In this document: one piece after another, positions 28,439 through 36,799 of the stretch
Layout of the letters: each line of letters opens with the position of its first letter
Position numbering within the stretch: position 1 is the first letter of the stretch
Assembly (NCBI GenBank): GCA_019244235.1
Contig: JAFASY010000217.1
Coordinates: 1-59,465, forward strand
Length of the DNA: 59,465 nt
Direction of reading: 5' to 3'
Source: Chroococcidiopsidaceae cyanobacterium CP_BM_ER_R8_30
GTDB lineage: Bacteria > Cyanobacteriota > Cyanobacteriia > Cyanobacteriales > Chroococcidiopsidaceae
The notes under the pieces: model-generated
Database searches by the model: none
Told to the model about the DNA's origin: nothing
What the model saw: only the letters and a program-made list of their open reading frames with translations
Program-made: the position numbers and the translations under genes

Positions 28439-28834
28439 TTCATTCCTGTTTATGGTCAAGGTATGACTGCTGCTGCCCTAGGAGCGTTAACCCTAGATCA
28501 GTGCCTCAAGCAACAATGGCGCGACTCTAAGAGCGGGTTATCAGGTTTAGCTCTGCGCTTTCAAAAACAGTTGGCTAAAACTAACTCAGTTCCTTGGCTG
28601 ATGGCAACAGGTGAAGATTTCCGCTGGCCAAACACTAAAGGGGGACGGCCAGACTTTGCCACCCGATTGATGCATTGGTATATCGATCAAGTCATGGAGT
28701 TAGCTGGCGAGAATGCCGAAGCTTACAGAGTTTTTGTGGAAGTTATGCATTTGCTCAAGCCACCCACTGCGTTATTCCAACCCAGTATCTTGGTGCAAAT
28801 TCTAAGGCTGAAGATGCATTGGAAAACTAGCTGA
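28439..28834 (+). pseudogene. FAD-dependent monooxygenase, C-terminal fragment
   Basis: Directly after the IS end the plus strand reads FIPVYGQGMTAAALGALTLD, the second FAD-binding motif of aromatic-hydroxylase/FAD monooxygenases (xFNPxYGQGMTxAALEA). It continues to the natural C-terminus (VMHLLKPPTALFQPSILVQI) at 28834. The Rossmann GxGxxG half and the substrate domain are missing upstream and not found elsewhere in the window. An ATG at 28463 could start a 123-aa product, but it would have no activity. It lay in the same neighbourhood as the NRPS and DUF6875 genes. Confidence 0.75.
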
Positions 28835-29618
28835 TAATCTTTACTAGATCTCCTAAATGTAAAATCTTTCCTACTTCTGATGTTGGCACACAGGTATTGA
28901 TGGCTAGTCGGTAGAAGTGATTGAAGCGAGAGGCTTCGACCCAGGAGGGTAGAGAAGCCTGACGATTAGCAATGAATATCTTTTGAAAGTTGGGATAGGT
29001 TTCTGCGGTTGTGGAGTTTCGAGTAGGCACAACGCAGCGTTGACAGGGATTGCTCCCCTCAAACAAAACTGAACCTATTTGAAATTGGACGTAATCGCCT
29101 GCTTGGGCAAATAGTCGATCTTCCCAAAACGGTGGAACTCCACCAATCTCAAGATTTGTTCGTAAGCGCGATCGCATCTCATCAACACTCAATCTAGGAA
29201 ACCAAGAAGTCACTTCTTCAATTGTTCCTGTACTAATAACAGTTGGTCCCGGAGCATTTGTATCGTCTGGAAAGCCAGTGATAGAGTTATGCAAGAATTT
29301 GATTTGGAAGCCAAAATAATCACTCAACCAGGCTTCTAGCGCAGTTCGCTCTTTATCAAGATGAAACCACGATACTTGGTCAGTTCCTTGAATTCGGAGA
29401 CAGAGAATTCTAGATTCAGTATCAAGCGATGAGCGTAATAGGTGGACTTTAGCATGACGCTTACCATTCACAAACCTACCCTGTGCATCAAAAAGTGCAA
29501 ACTCTCTGTCTTGTGCCAAAGCTCCGCTAGCGAGAATCTTGGCATGAGGTACTGCAATGCCATCTAAAGATTTGATCGGGTAAATGGAAATTCCTGCTAA
29601 GTAAGGTGATATCATCAA
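28827..29618 (-). CDS. MOSC domain-containing protein
   Basis: 263 aa. N-terminal MOSC_N barrel (about 1-115: LAGISIYPIKSLDGIAVPHA, REFALFDAQGRFVNGKRHAK) and MOSC domain (about 125-262: RSRLRTNLEIGGVPPFWEDR, and the conserved Cys in EGSNPCQRCVVPTRN). These proteins bind Moco/sulfur and act like the mARC/YcbX reductases or as sulfur carriers. YcbX-type members usually continue with a 2Fe-2S ferredoxin domain, absent here. Convergent with and overlapping the monooxygenase fragment by 8 bp. Start ATG 29616-29618, possibly one codon later. Confidence 0.85.
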   Translation of the reverse strand: MMISPYLAGISIYPIKSLDGIAVPHAKILASGALAQDREFALFDAQGRFVNGKRHAKVHLLRSSLDTESRILCLRIQGTDQVSWFHLDKERTALEAWLSDYFGFQIKFLHNSITGFPDDTNAPGPTVISTGTIEEVTSWFPRLSVDEMRSRLRTNLEIGGVPPFWEDRLFAQAGDYVQFQIGSVLFEGSNPCQRCVVPTRNSTTAETYPNFQKIFIANRQASLPSWVEASRFNHFYRLAINTCVPTSEVGKILHLGDLVKIIS

Positions 29619-29678
29619 ATCTCCTAGAAAACTGCATGCAATGACAACAGATCTTGTGCGTTGACTGCTAAACCTGTT

Positions 29679-30278
29679 TTATGAGTGGCTTCCGCGTAGA
29701 GGATGTGGCGGTGCACAAGCTACCAAAATAATCTCGACATCGCTGCCTCCTACGGATGAGAGACGATGAGGGGTTCGACCATCAAAGTGTGCAGCATCAC
29801 CGGGTTGCAGGAAGTATTCTTCGTCTTCGATAGTGAGTTGGAGCTGACCAGTCAGAACGTACAGCCATTCTTCCCCCTCGTGCTGATAGAGATGATCTCC
29901 CTGACGATTGGCTGTTACAGTCACTCGCATTGGATGCAGGCTAGTGAAACGGTTGCCGCTAGATAGAGGAGTATACAGTAGACCCTGCCCTTCCTGAATA
30001 ACTGCGTTAGCTGCCCGGACTATCACACAAGATTCTGCTGTCTGTTCCGGTTCAAACAGTGATGAGATAGCAACATTGTAAGCACCCGCCAGAGTGAAGA
30101 GAATGGAGAGTGAGGGTTGACGCTCTCCACCTTCTAGCCGTGATAGATAAGCTTCAGAGATTCCAGTCTGCTTGGCAAGGGCTTCTAGTGTCCAATTTCG
30201 TTGGTGGCGCAGACGACGCAGACGTATTCCCAGTTTGGTTAGTTCGGGTTGAAGTTGAGTGGAATTAACGCTATTCAT
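29679..30278 (-). CDS. XRE-cupin transcriptional regulator
   Basis: The start chosen is the ATG at 30276-30278 (MNSVNSTQLQPELTKLGIRL), 199 aa; an upstream ATG at 30344 would add 22 unconserved residues. HTH: LRHQRNWTLEALAKQTGISE, AYLSRLEGGERQPSLSIL. C-terminal cupin: DHLYQHEGEEWLYVLTGQLQ and YFLQPGDAAHFDGRTPHRLS. This two-domain design is that of PuuR-like regulators of amine and amino-acid metabolism. It is divergent from an APC permease, which it most likely controls from the shared 143-bp intergenic region. Confidence 0.85.
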   Translation of the reverse strand: MNSVNSTQLQPELTKLGIRLRRLRHQRNWTLEALAKQTGISEAYLSRLEGGERQPSLSILFTLAGAYNVAISSLFEPEQTAESCVIVRAANAVIQEGQGLLYTPLSSGNRFTSLHPMRVTVTANRQGDHLYQHEGEEWLYVLTGQLQLTIEDEEYFLQPGDAAHFDGRTPHRLSSVGGSDVEIILVACAPPHPLRGSHS

Positions 30279-30421
30279 AGCATTCACTTTAAAGATAATT
30301 TGCCTAGCGGTCAATTTTTTCTGCTTTTCTTGACAATCAGGCACTTTTTGTCAGATAAGCTACCCCAGAAAGCAGAGGAATCTGGATTAGTAAGAGAAAC
30401 AAAATCTCTTCCTTTGGAAAG
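30279..30421. promoter_or_regulatory. Shared divergent promoter region (XRE-cupin / APC permease)
   Basis: 143 bp separate the two divergent starts. It is AT-rich with a likely -10 like element near 30405-30415. I could not fix an operator palindrome. The arrangement of XRE-cupin regulator facing an amino-acid/polyamine permease is a standard sign of local control. Confidence 0.4.
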
Positions 30422-31831
30422 ATGGTTACTCAAAAAGCTTCTCGCCTTCGAGCGAATTGTCTCAATTTTGCTGAGGTTTTAGCACAAGGTATTGCTTTAA
30501 TCTCCCCAACCATGACTGCAGCTCTGATTGTTCCCCTCACCTTTAGCAGTGCAGGTGAAGCGACCTGGCTTGCTTACTTGTTTGGCACTGTTATGCTACT
30601 CTTCGTTGCTTTTAACCTCAATCAGTTTGCCTCCCGTTCAGCCTCAGCTGGTTCTATGTATATCTATACAGGACGTGGTCTAGGTCCTTTGGGAAGCACA
30701 CTTTCTGGCTGGTGCCTAGTTTGGGCTTACCTGTTTATCGGTATGGCGGGCTTGACTGGCTTCAGCATTTTTGCCAACCAACTCTTGGGATTAGTTGGAA
30801 TACATGTCCCTGATATTCTACTGTTTGCTATCTGTGCTGGAGTAGCTTGGTTGATTGCTTACAGGGATGTCACGTTGTCTAGCATTCTCATGCTGGCCCT
30901 AGAAGGGATTTCTGTGACTCTCATATTACTGTTAGCTTTGGTTGTGTTGACTAAGCATGGTGTAGTTGATCGGGCGCAGCTGACGCTACAGGGAAGTTCG
31001 CTCTCAGGCATAAGTTTAGGTGTTGTTGCCTGTATTTTCAGCTTGGTTGGTTTTGAGGCACCAACAGCTTTTGGTGAGGAGGCAAAACATCCTCTGAAGT
31101 CCATTCCTCTGGCTGTACTTTGGAGCCTAATCTTGACCGGGTTATTCTTCGTGTTTATCTCATACACTCAGGTAGCTGGTCTTAGCACTCACAACCCGCC
31201 TCTCGATAAGATTGATGCTCCTCTGAATGTTCTATCTGATTTGGTGCACTTAAGCTTTTTAAAAGTGCCAATTTCTCTTGGGGCCATGACAAGTTTTTTT
31301 GCCCTGGCTTTATCTTGCCTTAGTTCGGGGGCACGAATTCTCTACCCTATGGGACGACATGGAGTCTTCCACTCGTCTTTAGGTCGGGCGCATACCACTA
31401 ACTTAACTCCACATGTGGCGATTACTCTAGTAGCTGCATTGATGTTTGCAGTGCCAACTGTAATGTCACTATTCGGTAGAGCAGCGTCAGATGCTTTTGG
31501 CGATGTAGGCACCTTGGGGGCTTTTGGGTTTCTATTTGCCTACTTCCTAATCTCAATTGCTGCTCCTGTTTATCTATATCGCAAGGGCTGGCTGCGTCCA
31601 GGGCATATTTTCCTCTCAGCCATGGCAGTTCTGTTTTTATTGGTGCCAGCAGTAGGTAGTGTCTATCCGGTTCCTGCTTATCCAGCTAATATTTTTCCCT
31701 ATTTGTTCTTGATCTACTTTGCCATTGGCGCTGCATGGTTTTTGTGGCTCTTCAACCGTTCCCCTCAAGTGATGGAAGAAATTAAGCAGGATTTTGAAAC
31801 CACGGCTGGAGATCTAGCACCAACGCTTTGA
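30422..31831 (+). CDS. APC-family amino acid/polyamine permease
   Basis: 469 aa with about 12 TM segments. N-terminal AQGIALISPTMTAALIVPLT is the discontinuous TM1 of APC transporters; next come SASAGSMYIYTGRGLGPLGS (TM2-3 loop signature) and VACIFSLVGFEAPTAFGEEA (TM6 with its unwound segment). It is an inner-membrane secondary transporter for amino acids or amines; specificity is not readable. ATG 30422 is directly preceded by a GGAAAG element. Expression is probably set by the divergent XRE-cupin regulator. It ends in a short cytoplasmic tail, followed by a strong terminator hairpin. Confidence 0.85.
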   Translation: MVTQKASRLRANCLNFAEVLAQGIALISPTMTAALIVPLTFSSAGEATWLAYLFGTVMLLFVAFNLNQFASRSASAGSMYIYTGRGLGPLGSTLSGWCLVWAYLFIGMAGLTGFSIFANQLLGLVGIHVPDILLFAICAGVAWLIAYRDVTLSSILMLALEGISVTLILLLALVVLTKHGVVDRAQLTLQGSSLSGISLGVVACIFSLVGFEAPTAFGEEAKHPLKSIPLAVLWSLILTGLFFVFISYTQVAGLSTHNPPLDKIDAPLNVLSDLVHLSFLKVPISLGAMTSFFALALSCLSSGARILYPMGRHGVFHSSLGRAHTTNLTPHVAITLVAALMFAVPTVMSLFGRAASDAFGDVGTLGAFGFLFAYFLISIAAPVYLYRKGWLRPGHIFLSAMAVLFLLVPAVGSVYPVPAYPANIFPYLFLIYFAIGAAWFLWLFNRSPQVMEEIKQDFETTAGDLAPTL

Positions 31832-31924
31832 CATCCGCATCTCTCATAACCTTTTGAGAATTAATCAAATTTGCTGAGTTAGGCTGCGGATTTTGCTCAA
31901 TTTAAGAATTACCGCGAAACAAAC

Positions 31925-31975
31925 AGAGAACAGGGTGTAGGGTGTGGAAATAAACTTGATTCCACACCCTGTTCT
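31925..31975. terminator. Bidirectional hairpin between permease and ferritin-like gene
   Basis: Left arm GAGAACAGGGTGT (31925-31937) pairs perfectly with ACACCCTGTTCTC (31963-31975). With a 7-nt bulge (AGGGTGT, a tandem duplication) the stem extends by GGAA/TTCC to 17 bp. It lies between two convergent genes and so probably stops transcription from both sides. The AGGGTGTAGGGTGTGG unit is also typical of dispersed cyanobacterial repeats. Confidence 0.6.
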
Positions 31976-31985
31976 CAGTTCTCAC

Positions 31986-32885
31986 CTATGTCTTTACCTG
32001 CTTCCCATTGTCAGAAGAGCGATTCAAGCCATTCAAGAACATTGGCACGAATTTCTCCATCAATGCCTTTGGGTCGCGCTGCATTGTTCGTTGCAGCACA
32101 TCAATTCTAGTCATTTGTAAGTCAGGCGCAAGTAATGTCTGTGGCAAACGCTCTACTAGGTACTGGGGGCGTTGCCAAATCGGCATTGTATTTGCTACCT
32201 GTAGGAGCTTGTCCATCCGGCGCAGTTCCGCCCCTAGTGTGATATCCATTCCCGCTTCAAACGCCGCCTGTTCAATTGCGGTGTATTTCAACTTGGTCTG
32301 CTCCACTTTCTGTCTGTGTTGCGGGCTTTTACGGGCAAGTTCTGCTAGCCAGCGGTTACCCCAACGTACGTGAGCCGTTTCCTCAGGCATAATCTTTTCA
32401 ATCGTTTCCCGGATTTTGATATTCTCTTCCGTTTGTGGAGCTTGCTTGAGGGCGTGAATATGAGCAGAAAAGTATTCACAGCCTCGTTTCTCTGTCACAT
32501 TAATCGCTGCCAACGCGGCAATGACCCCGTCCTCTAAGTTGCGTTTTGGATCGTAGAGTTCTCGGTCTACAAGACGGTTAAATTCGTCCACATAGGAAAC
32601 TCCAGGTGGCGTGCCAATGTCGGCTCCCAAATCCACCAACAAGTCAGTCAGCCACATGGCATGACGGGCTTCATCAGAAATATGGTGGGACAAATCTTGC
32701 ACCAGTTCCTGTGGCTTTCCATCCAGTGTTTCAATCACATCAGTGAGGTCTTTGCAACTGCGTTGTTCGCTGTAGCGATAGCGGTTGAGGGTAATCAAGT
32801 GGAGTTCGCGATCGCAAACAATCATCTTCAGAATATCCCTGGCACCCAAGGCATTTTGTAACTTGCGGGGGTAGGCAACAGTCAT
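31986..32885 (-). CDS. Ferritin-like di-iron domain protein, 299 aa
   Basis: The fold is all-helical with two ExxH pairs at the right distance: SDEARHAMWLTDLLVDLGAD and MPEETAHVRWGNRWLAEL, plus Glu residues in RELHLITLNRYRYSEQ and NVTEKRGCEYFSAH. These give the four-helix di-iron carboxylate site of the ferritin-like superfamily (the DUF455/MiaE-type group). Substrate unknown. Start ATG 32883-32885. It is the last gene of the minus-strand island, 44 bp after the broken GST gene. Confidence 0.65.
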   Translation of the reverse strand: MTVAYPRKLQNALGARDILKMIVCDRELHLITLNRYRYSEQRSCKDLTDVIETLDGKPQELVQDLSHHISDEARHAMWLTDLLVDLGADIGTPPGVSYVDEFNRLVDRELYDPKRNLEDGVIAALAAINVTEKRGCEYFSAHIHALKQAPQTEENIKIRETIEKIMPEETAHVRWGNRWLAELARKSPQHRQKVEQTKLKYTAIEQAAFEAGMDITLGAELRRMDKLLQVANTMPIWQRPQYLVERLPQTLLAPDLQMTRIDVLQRTMQRDPKALMEKFVPMFLNGLNRSSDNGKQVKT

Positions 32886-32929
32886 AGTTTTTAGTGATCT
32901 TTGTCAACTCTGCTTTTGATCGTAACTTG

Positions 32930-33612
32930 CTACTGAATCCCTTGCTGTTTCATTGCTTGTTGCACACCCACATCCTCACGTAGGTGTTGGTAGAAGCGAT
33001 TGAGATTCGGATAGTCAGACAAGGGTTTGGGTAAGTTGTTGCCCCAGCGAAGCATGGGGAAGGCGTAGGCATCTGCGATCGTGCGACGGTTCCCGACTAT
33101 GTGAGCTTTACCTTCGAGATGCGCGTTTAGATGTTTGTAGACGCGATCAATTAGCTTGTAAGACGCTTCTTTAACAGATTTCTGAGCGTGATTGGGCAGA
33201 GCCCACGCTACGCGAACGCTGTCATCTGTTGAGTAGCGGTTGGGTACAAAGTAGGGGAAGAAAGCTGGGTGAAAGTCTCCGGTTAAAAAAGCTAACCAAC
33301 AATCCACTTCGTAAGCATCTTGCAATGTGTCATTATCGCCAAGGTTGGCATCAGGATACTTGTGAACTAAGTATTTCAAGATCGCATCAGCTTGGTTCAT
33401 GACATCGCTATCCCCGTCAATCATTGCAGGAACTTGACGCAGTCAACGCAGCTCCTGGAGGTTCCCTCCAGGAGAACGTTGACCGAGGGGATTAATTTTG
33501 AGGTATTCTGGACGCTCGGTTTTACTCGTTGGAGTTCGTAGGGTTCACCAATCCACTCCAAGACGATATGCGGAGCAAGCGCACAAGTGCCAGGCGCATA
33601 GAACAGTTTAAT
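32930..33612 (-). pseudogene. Glutathione S-transferase, disrupted
   Basis: The N-terminal thioredoxin-like half is intact from ATG 33610-33612 (MIKLFYAPGTCALAPHIVLE, WIGEPYELQRVK). A frameshift then moves the natural text into another frame (RPEYLKINPLGQ), and about 45 bp containing a perfect palindrome interrupt the gene before QVPAMIDGDSDVMNQADAIL resumes in the third frame. The C-terminal helical domain runs to 32930 and carries a second repeat-like insert (GCCCACGCTACGCGAACGC, 33201-33219) that stays in frame. The start overlaps the stop of the NmrA gene by 5 bp, so this was the next gene in that operon. Confidence 0.78.
33453..33473. repeat. Perfect 9-bp-arm palindrome inserted in the GST gene
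   Basis: TCCTGGAGG-TTC-CCTCCAGGA. It lies at the point where the GST reading frame is broken and is flanked by AACG-type sequence repeated on either side (GTCAACG, AACGTTGAC). It is the core of a small inserted palindromic repeat. Confidence 0.7.
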
Positions 33613-34483
33613 CATGACTTTCCTCCCAACCATGACGACGGAGGTATTGTTCAAAGGTGGTTAGCTGGGAGTATTCCTTTCGCAGTGTGGGAATATCGGC
33701 TTGGTAACCCACATCATTGAACCATTTAGTCATGGTGGTGATTTCCTCATCCGTAGCTTGCTGAAACTGCTCCCACGAGATTTGGACATAGCTCACCTGG
33801 CGACCGATAACGTTACTAAAGGTTTGGGCTAGTTGCGGTAAGGTAGCCTCATCTCCTGCTAAGTCAACCTCACGCCCTATCCATCTTTCAGGGCTACTAT
33901 ACGCAAGTGCCGCAAAAGCACCAATGTCATCAATGGCAACCTGCTGTAAACTTCTATCGGGGTCGAGCGGCCATTTCAATGTCCCGCCTATAATCTCATC
34001 GCGCTGTGCCTCCCAGTTCTCCATCAAGGCAACTGGGCGCAGAATTGTATAAAGAAGCCCAACAGCGCGGATGTGTTCCTCAACCTTCCATTTGCTCTCG
34101 AAGTGGGGAATTCCTGTATTGGCGTAAGCACTACCGACCGAACTGTAGACAAAGTGCTGCACTTGTGAAGCTTTTGCAGCATCAGCAAGGGACATTCCCT
34201 GCTGCACTTCCCCATCGTAACCAGTCTCGAAGAAATTCTGGACGGAGAAGACGCCATAGACACCCTTGAGTGCCTGCTCGACAGATGCCGGATCATCTAA
34301 ATCTCCTGCTATGACCTCGGCTCCCTTCTTGACTAGAGCCTGTGCTTTTGGCTTTTGGGGGTCACGGGTAAGAGCGCGGACTTGCCAACCCTGCTGTAGT
34401 AGGTGATGTGCTACTGCACCTCCCTGCTTACCTGTTGCACCCGTCACTAGAATTAATCGCTCTGCTTTCTTTTGGTTGTCCAT
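33608..34483 (-). CDS. NmrA-family NAD(P)-binding reductase (1)
   Basis: 291 aa. N-terminal Rossmann fold LILVTGATGKQGGAVAHHLL (GATGxQG, the NmrA form of the dinucleotide motif), QVRALTRDPQKPKAQAL, then GVFSVQNFFETGYDGEV, VYSSVGSAYANTGIPHFESK and RPVALMENW. These are features of the atypical SDR subgroup that includes NmrA and quinone-oxidoreductase-like QOR2. Active-site Tyr-Lys is not of classical SDR type. It starts at ATG 34481-34483 and overlaps the GST start. A truncated paralogue lies at 41794-42122. Confidence 0.85.
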   Translation of the reverse strand: MDNQKKAERLILVTGATGKQGGAVAHHLLQQGWQVRALTRDPQKPKAQALVKKGAEVIAGDLDDPASVEQALKGVYGVFSVQNFFETGYDGEVQQGMSLADAAKASQVQHFVYSSVGSAYANTGIPHFESKWKVEEHIRAVGLLYTILRPVALMENWEAQRDEIIGGTLKWPLDPDRSLQQVAIDDIGAFAALAYSSPERWIGREVDLAGDEATLPQLAQTFSNVIGRQVSYVQISWEQFQQATDEEITTMTKWFNDVGYQADIPTLRKEYSQLTTFEQYLRRHGWEESHD

Positions 34484-34669
34484 AATCTTTACCTACTGTA
34501 CAGTTGTTGGTTAGTCTCAACATCCCGCTTGCGCTCTGTAACAGGTCGAGTGAGTCTGTCAGGGTTATTAGACTGGCTCATATGACAAAGAATATCTTGA
34601 ACAGTAAGACAAATCCAGGAATTTCTAGCGGGTAGGTTGTGGGCAAGACTAGGCAGTGTTGACATCGCA

Positions 34670-35581
34670 CTACAAATCTGTCTGCTGCAAGTACTGACGA
34701 ACTGTTAGCGGTTTGATGTGGGGGTAGCGAGAGTTTTGGATGTTATCGAGTTTGCCTTTGCCAGATACCATTACATACTCGTACTGCTGAGGAATATATT
34801 CTATGGGGGAATTTGCTGACGCTCTTTTCTGCTCAATCCAAGCTTTAAGCTCCGCAACGCTACCTAAATGCTTGACTTGCAGCTTTTTACCCGTAGCCTC
34901 TTCGTAGGCAGCTAGAAGTTGCTTGTTGGATAGCACTTCACCAGCTACTTCTAAAGCCGTGTTTGCCAAATCTGGGTCACTAACCGCCTCGGCGACATAC
35001 TTAGCTGTGTCATCGGTTGTGGTAAAGTCTAGAAGCGTTTCGCCATCGCCCCAGTATGCAAAAACGCCGTTGTCAAGATCAAGCTGAGCTGTGTAGGGAG
35101 TGCCAATATTATCCATAAAAGCGCCGTTGAGAATTAAGGTATATTCCAAACCGCTTTGCAGAAGATAACTAAAAACTTCTTTTCGCATATCAAGGTTATC
35201 GTTGTCTCCGTAGTCAATCTTGCGGTAGTCTACTGAGTAGTCAGAGGGAATAAAGCGCTTTACACCTTGCTGTTTAGCTACATCAATTAAGTTTTTCTGT
35301 CCTGGCACTGTTTCTTGGTTGTTGCCTACAGCAGACACAACAACGTCTACACCTTCACAAATCGGCAGCATGGTTTCAGGCTTCATCAAGTCCGCTTCAA
35401 CAATAATTGCCCCCTGAGCTTTCATCTGTTCGATCTTCTGGTGGTTCTCCTTTTTGCTGTCGCTACCTGGACGAACCATTGCTTTGACAACGGTGGCTCC
35501 TTTATCTAACAAAGCTGAGATAATTTTAATTCCCAGCATTCCGGTTGAGCCGACTACGAGTACAACTGGTTTGCTTGCCAT
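34670..35581 (-). CDS. NmrA-family NAD(P)-binding reductase (2), aromatic-alcohol-reductase-like
   Basis: 303 aa. VVLVVGSTGMLGIKIISALL is the dinucleotide motif; VVSAVGNNQETVPGQKNLID and RFIPSDYSVDYRKIDYGDND are typical of the isoflavone-reductase/aromatic-alcohol-reductase branch. The C-terminus (QYEYVMVSGKGKLDNIQNSR, YPHIKPLTVRQYL) matches the substrate lid region. It presumably reduces a small unsaturated or aromatic compound. Separated by 186 bp from the first NmrA gene; the upstream region carries the duplicated noncoding block at 35728-35844. Confidence 0.82.
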   Translation of the reverse strand: MASKPVVLVVGSTGMLGIKIISALLDKGATVVKAMVRPGSDSKKENHQKIEQMKAQGAIIVEADLMKPETMLPICEGVDVVVSAVGNNQETVPGQKNLIDVAKQQGVKRFIPSDYSVDYRKIDYGDNDNLDMRKEVFSYLLQSGLEYTLILNGAFMDNIGTPYTAQLDLDNGVFAYWGDGETLLDFTTTDDTAKYVAEAVSDPDLANTALEVAGEVLSNKQLLAAYEEATGKKLQVKHLGSVAELKAWIEQKRASANSPIEYIPQQYEYVMVSGKGKLDNIQNSRYPHIKPLTVRQYLQQTDL

Positions 35582-35727
35582 AGTTCTATCTTCCTTTTCT
35601 AAATAACAACCAGTAGATAGCTTGTGGTTCAGAGGAGCGGTGAGTAGCGTGAGTATACCTTCATATACGCGACGAGGGAAAGGTTCTTTCCACCCCTAGC
35701 TACTCACCACTTCTTCTTTGTTACTTC

Positions 35728-35844
35728 AATTCATAGGCTTACTGTAGGGACTTTGCTTAGCGTTGTCGCTAGTCTTTCTTTCAGTTTTGCAACCGGAATG
35801 ACTGCCAGGTTTTGATTACACTAAGTTGATGGGGACTCCACCCT
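35728..35844. repeat. Duplicated noncoding block, copy A
   Basis: Aligns without gaps to 42358-42474 at about 82% identity over 110 columns (for example GTCGCTAGTCTTTCT and ACTGCCAG are shared). It lies upstream of the minus-strand NmrA (2) gene and downstream of the cupin gene. On the minus strand both copies also keep a short open stretch after a stop, ending in similar peptides (KVPTVSL / KIPTVSV), which may be chance or a small coding end. Most likely a shared promoter/operator segment or leftover of a segmental duplication. Confidence 0.7.
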
Positions 35845-35914
35845 TCAATCACACGCTGAACTTGATAAGAATGAGCTTCGTTTGCTTTAACGTCAACCTG
35901 TTTGATTAATCAGC

Positions 35915-36577
35915 TCAATTAGGGGTTGAAGCAACTGACGTCTGCACGAACTCAATGCCGTATTTAGGTCCCAGGGAGACAAGTTTCTTGAGGTCTTCTG
36001 GAGTAGTCGCGATGGGGTCAGCAAAGCGATCGACGCGATGACCGACTTCCTTAAAATAATCTTCAATTCCCGCGGGAACAACCAGCGTCCGAATCTTAGC
36101 AGGGGTATCACCATCATTATGAAACGCATGGACGCTGCCTCGCGGTATATTAACGTAAGTTCCGGGTGATGCTTGAATGGTTTTGCCATCGCTCTTGAAC
36201 GTCAAGTTTCCTTCTAAAACCTCGAAAGATTCTTCAATTTTGGGATGAGTATGCATAGGCGGTCCAGAGTTAGGGCCAATAACGACTTCCATCAAGCTGT
36301 AGGCTCCACCAGTATCTTTTCCAGTCGCGATAAAGGTATACTTTTCGTTGGTCATTGAGACCGTTGCCCCTTCAGTTTGGGGATGAATCAGTAGGGCAGC
36401 GCGCTCGACAGGTGTTGTGACCGACTTTACAGTGTGTTGTTGAAGTGGAGCAGCTTGAGCAATGCTGACTGTTCCAAAGCAAACCAGCAGAATGAATGTG
36501 AGAACCGAAGCGCGGATGAACTGATGTAAAATCGGTTGACTATCGGTTGTAGTGAGGCGATTGTCTTGTGCTTGCAT
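35915..36577 (-). CDS. Exported cupin-domain protein
   Basis: 220 aa. A long n-region is followed by a hydrophobic helix and Ala-rich cleavage site (FILLVCFGTVSIAQAAP), so the protein is probably exported to the periplasm. The single cupin (about 95-185) has GPPMHTHPKIEESFEVLEGN with metal-ligand His/His/Glu and GSVHAFHN with the last His. Exported small cupins may act as dioxygenases or isomerases; the substrate is unknown. It is next to a truncated second cupin on the same strand, 49 bp upstream of its start. Confidence 0.75.
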   Translation of the reverse strand: MQAQDNRLTTTDSQPILHQFIRASVLTFILLVCFGTVSIAQAAPLQQHTVKSVTTPVERAALLIHPQTEGATVSMTNEKYTFIATGKDTGGAYSLMEVVIGPNSGPPMHTHPKIEESFEVLEGNLTFKSDGKTIQASPGTYVNIPRGSVHAFHNDGDTPAKIRTLVVPAGIEDYFKEVGHRVDRFADPIATTPEDLKKLVSLGPKYGIEFVQTSVASTPN

Positions 36578-36626
36578 AGGCGGCGATCTCCATTGACAGA
36601 GTTATTGATTGAGTGTTCGTTCGATT

Positions 36627-36794
36627 TCAACACACAAGTTGTCCAGTTCCCAGATTTCTTTCAAAGAGGGAGAATGCACCATTTGTCTCTTCCCCAGTTA
36701 GCTTGAAGGTGTAGCGATCGCCCACTACCCAATAGACGAGATCGCTGCCGTGTGGCTGGTGAACAGCTAATCGCTTATCCATCTGTGACTCCAT
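36627..36794 (-). pseudogene. Truncated cupin, N-terminal 55 residues
   Basis: From ATG 36792-36794 the frame reads MESQMDKRLAVHQPHGSDLV, WVVGDRYTFKLTGEETNGAF, SLFERNLG and stops at TGA 36627-36629. The GDRYTFKxTGEDTNGAFSLF segment is the beginning of a common cupin family (which continues VPPGGGPPPHxHxxEDE with the metal ligands). The metal-binding half is absent, so the gene is truncated, probably by deletion that fused it to the region upstream of the exported cupin. It starts only 5 bp after the CMD stop, so it was in that operon. Confidence 0.6.
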
Positions 36795-36799
36795 CTAGC

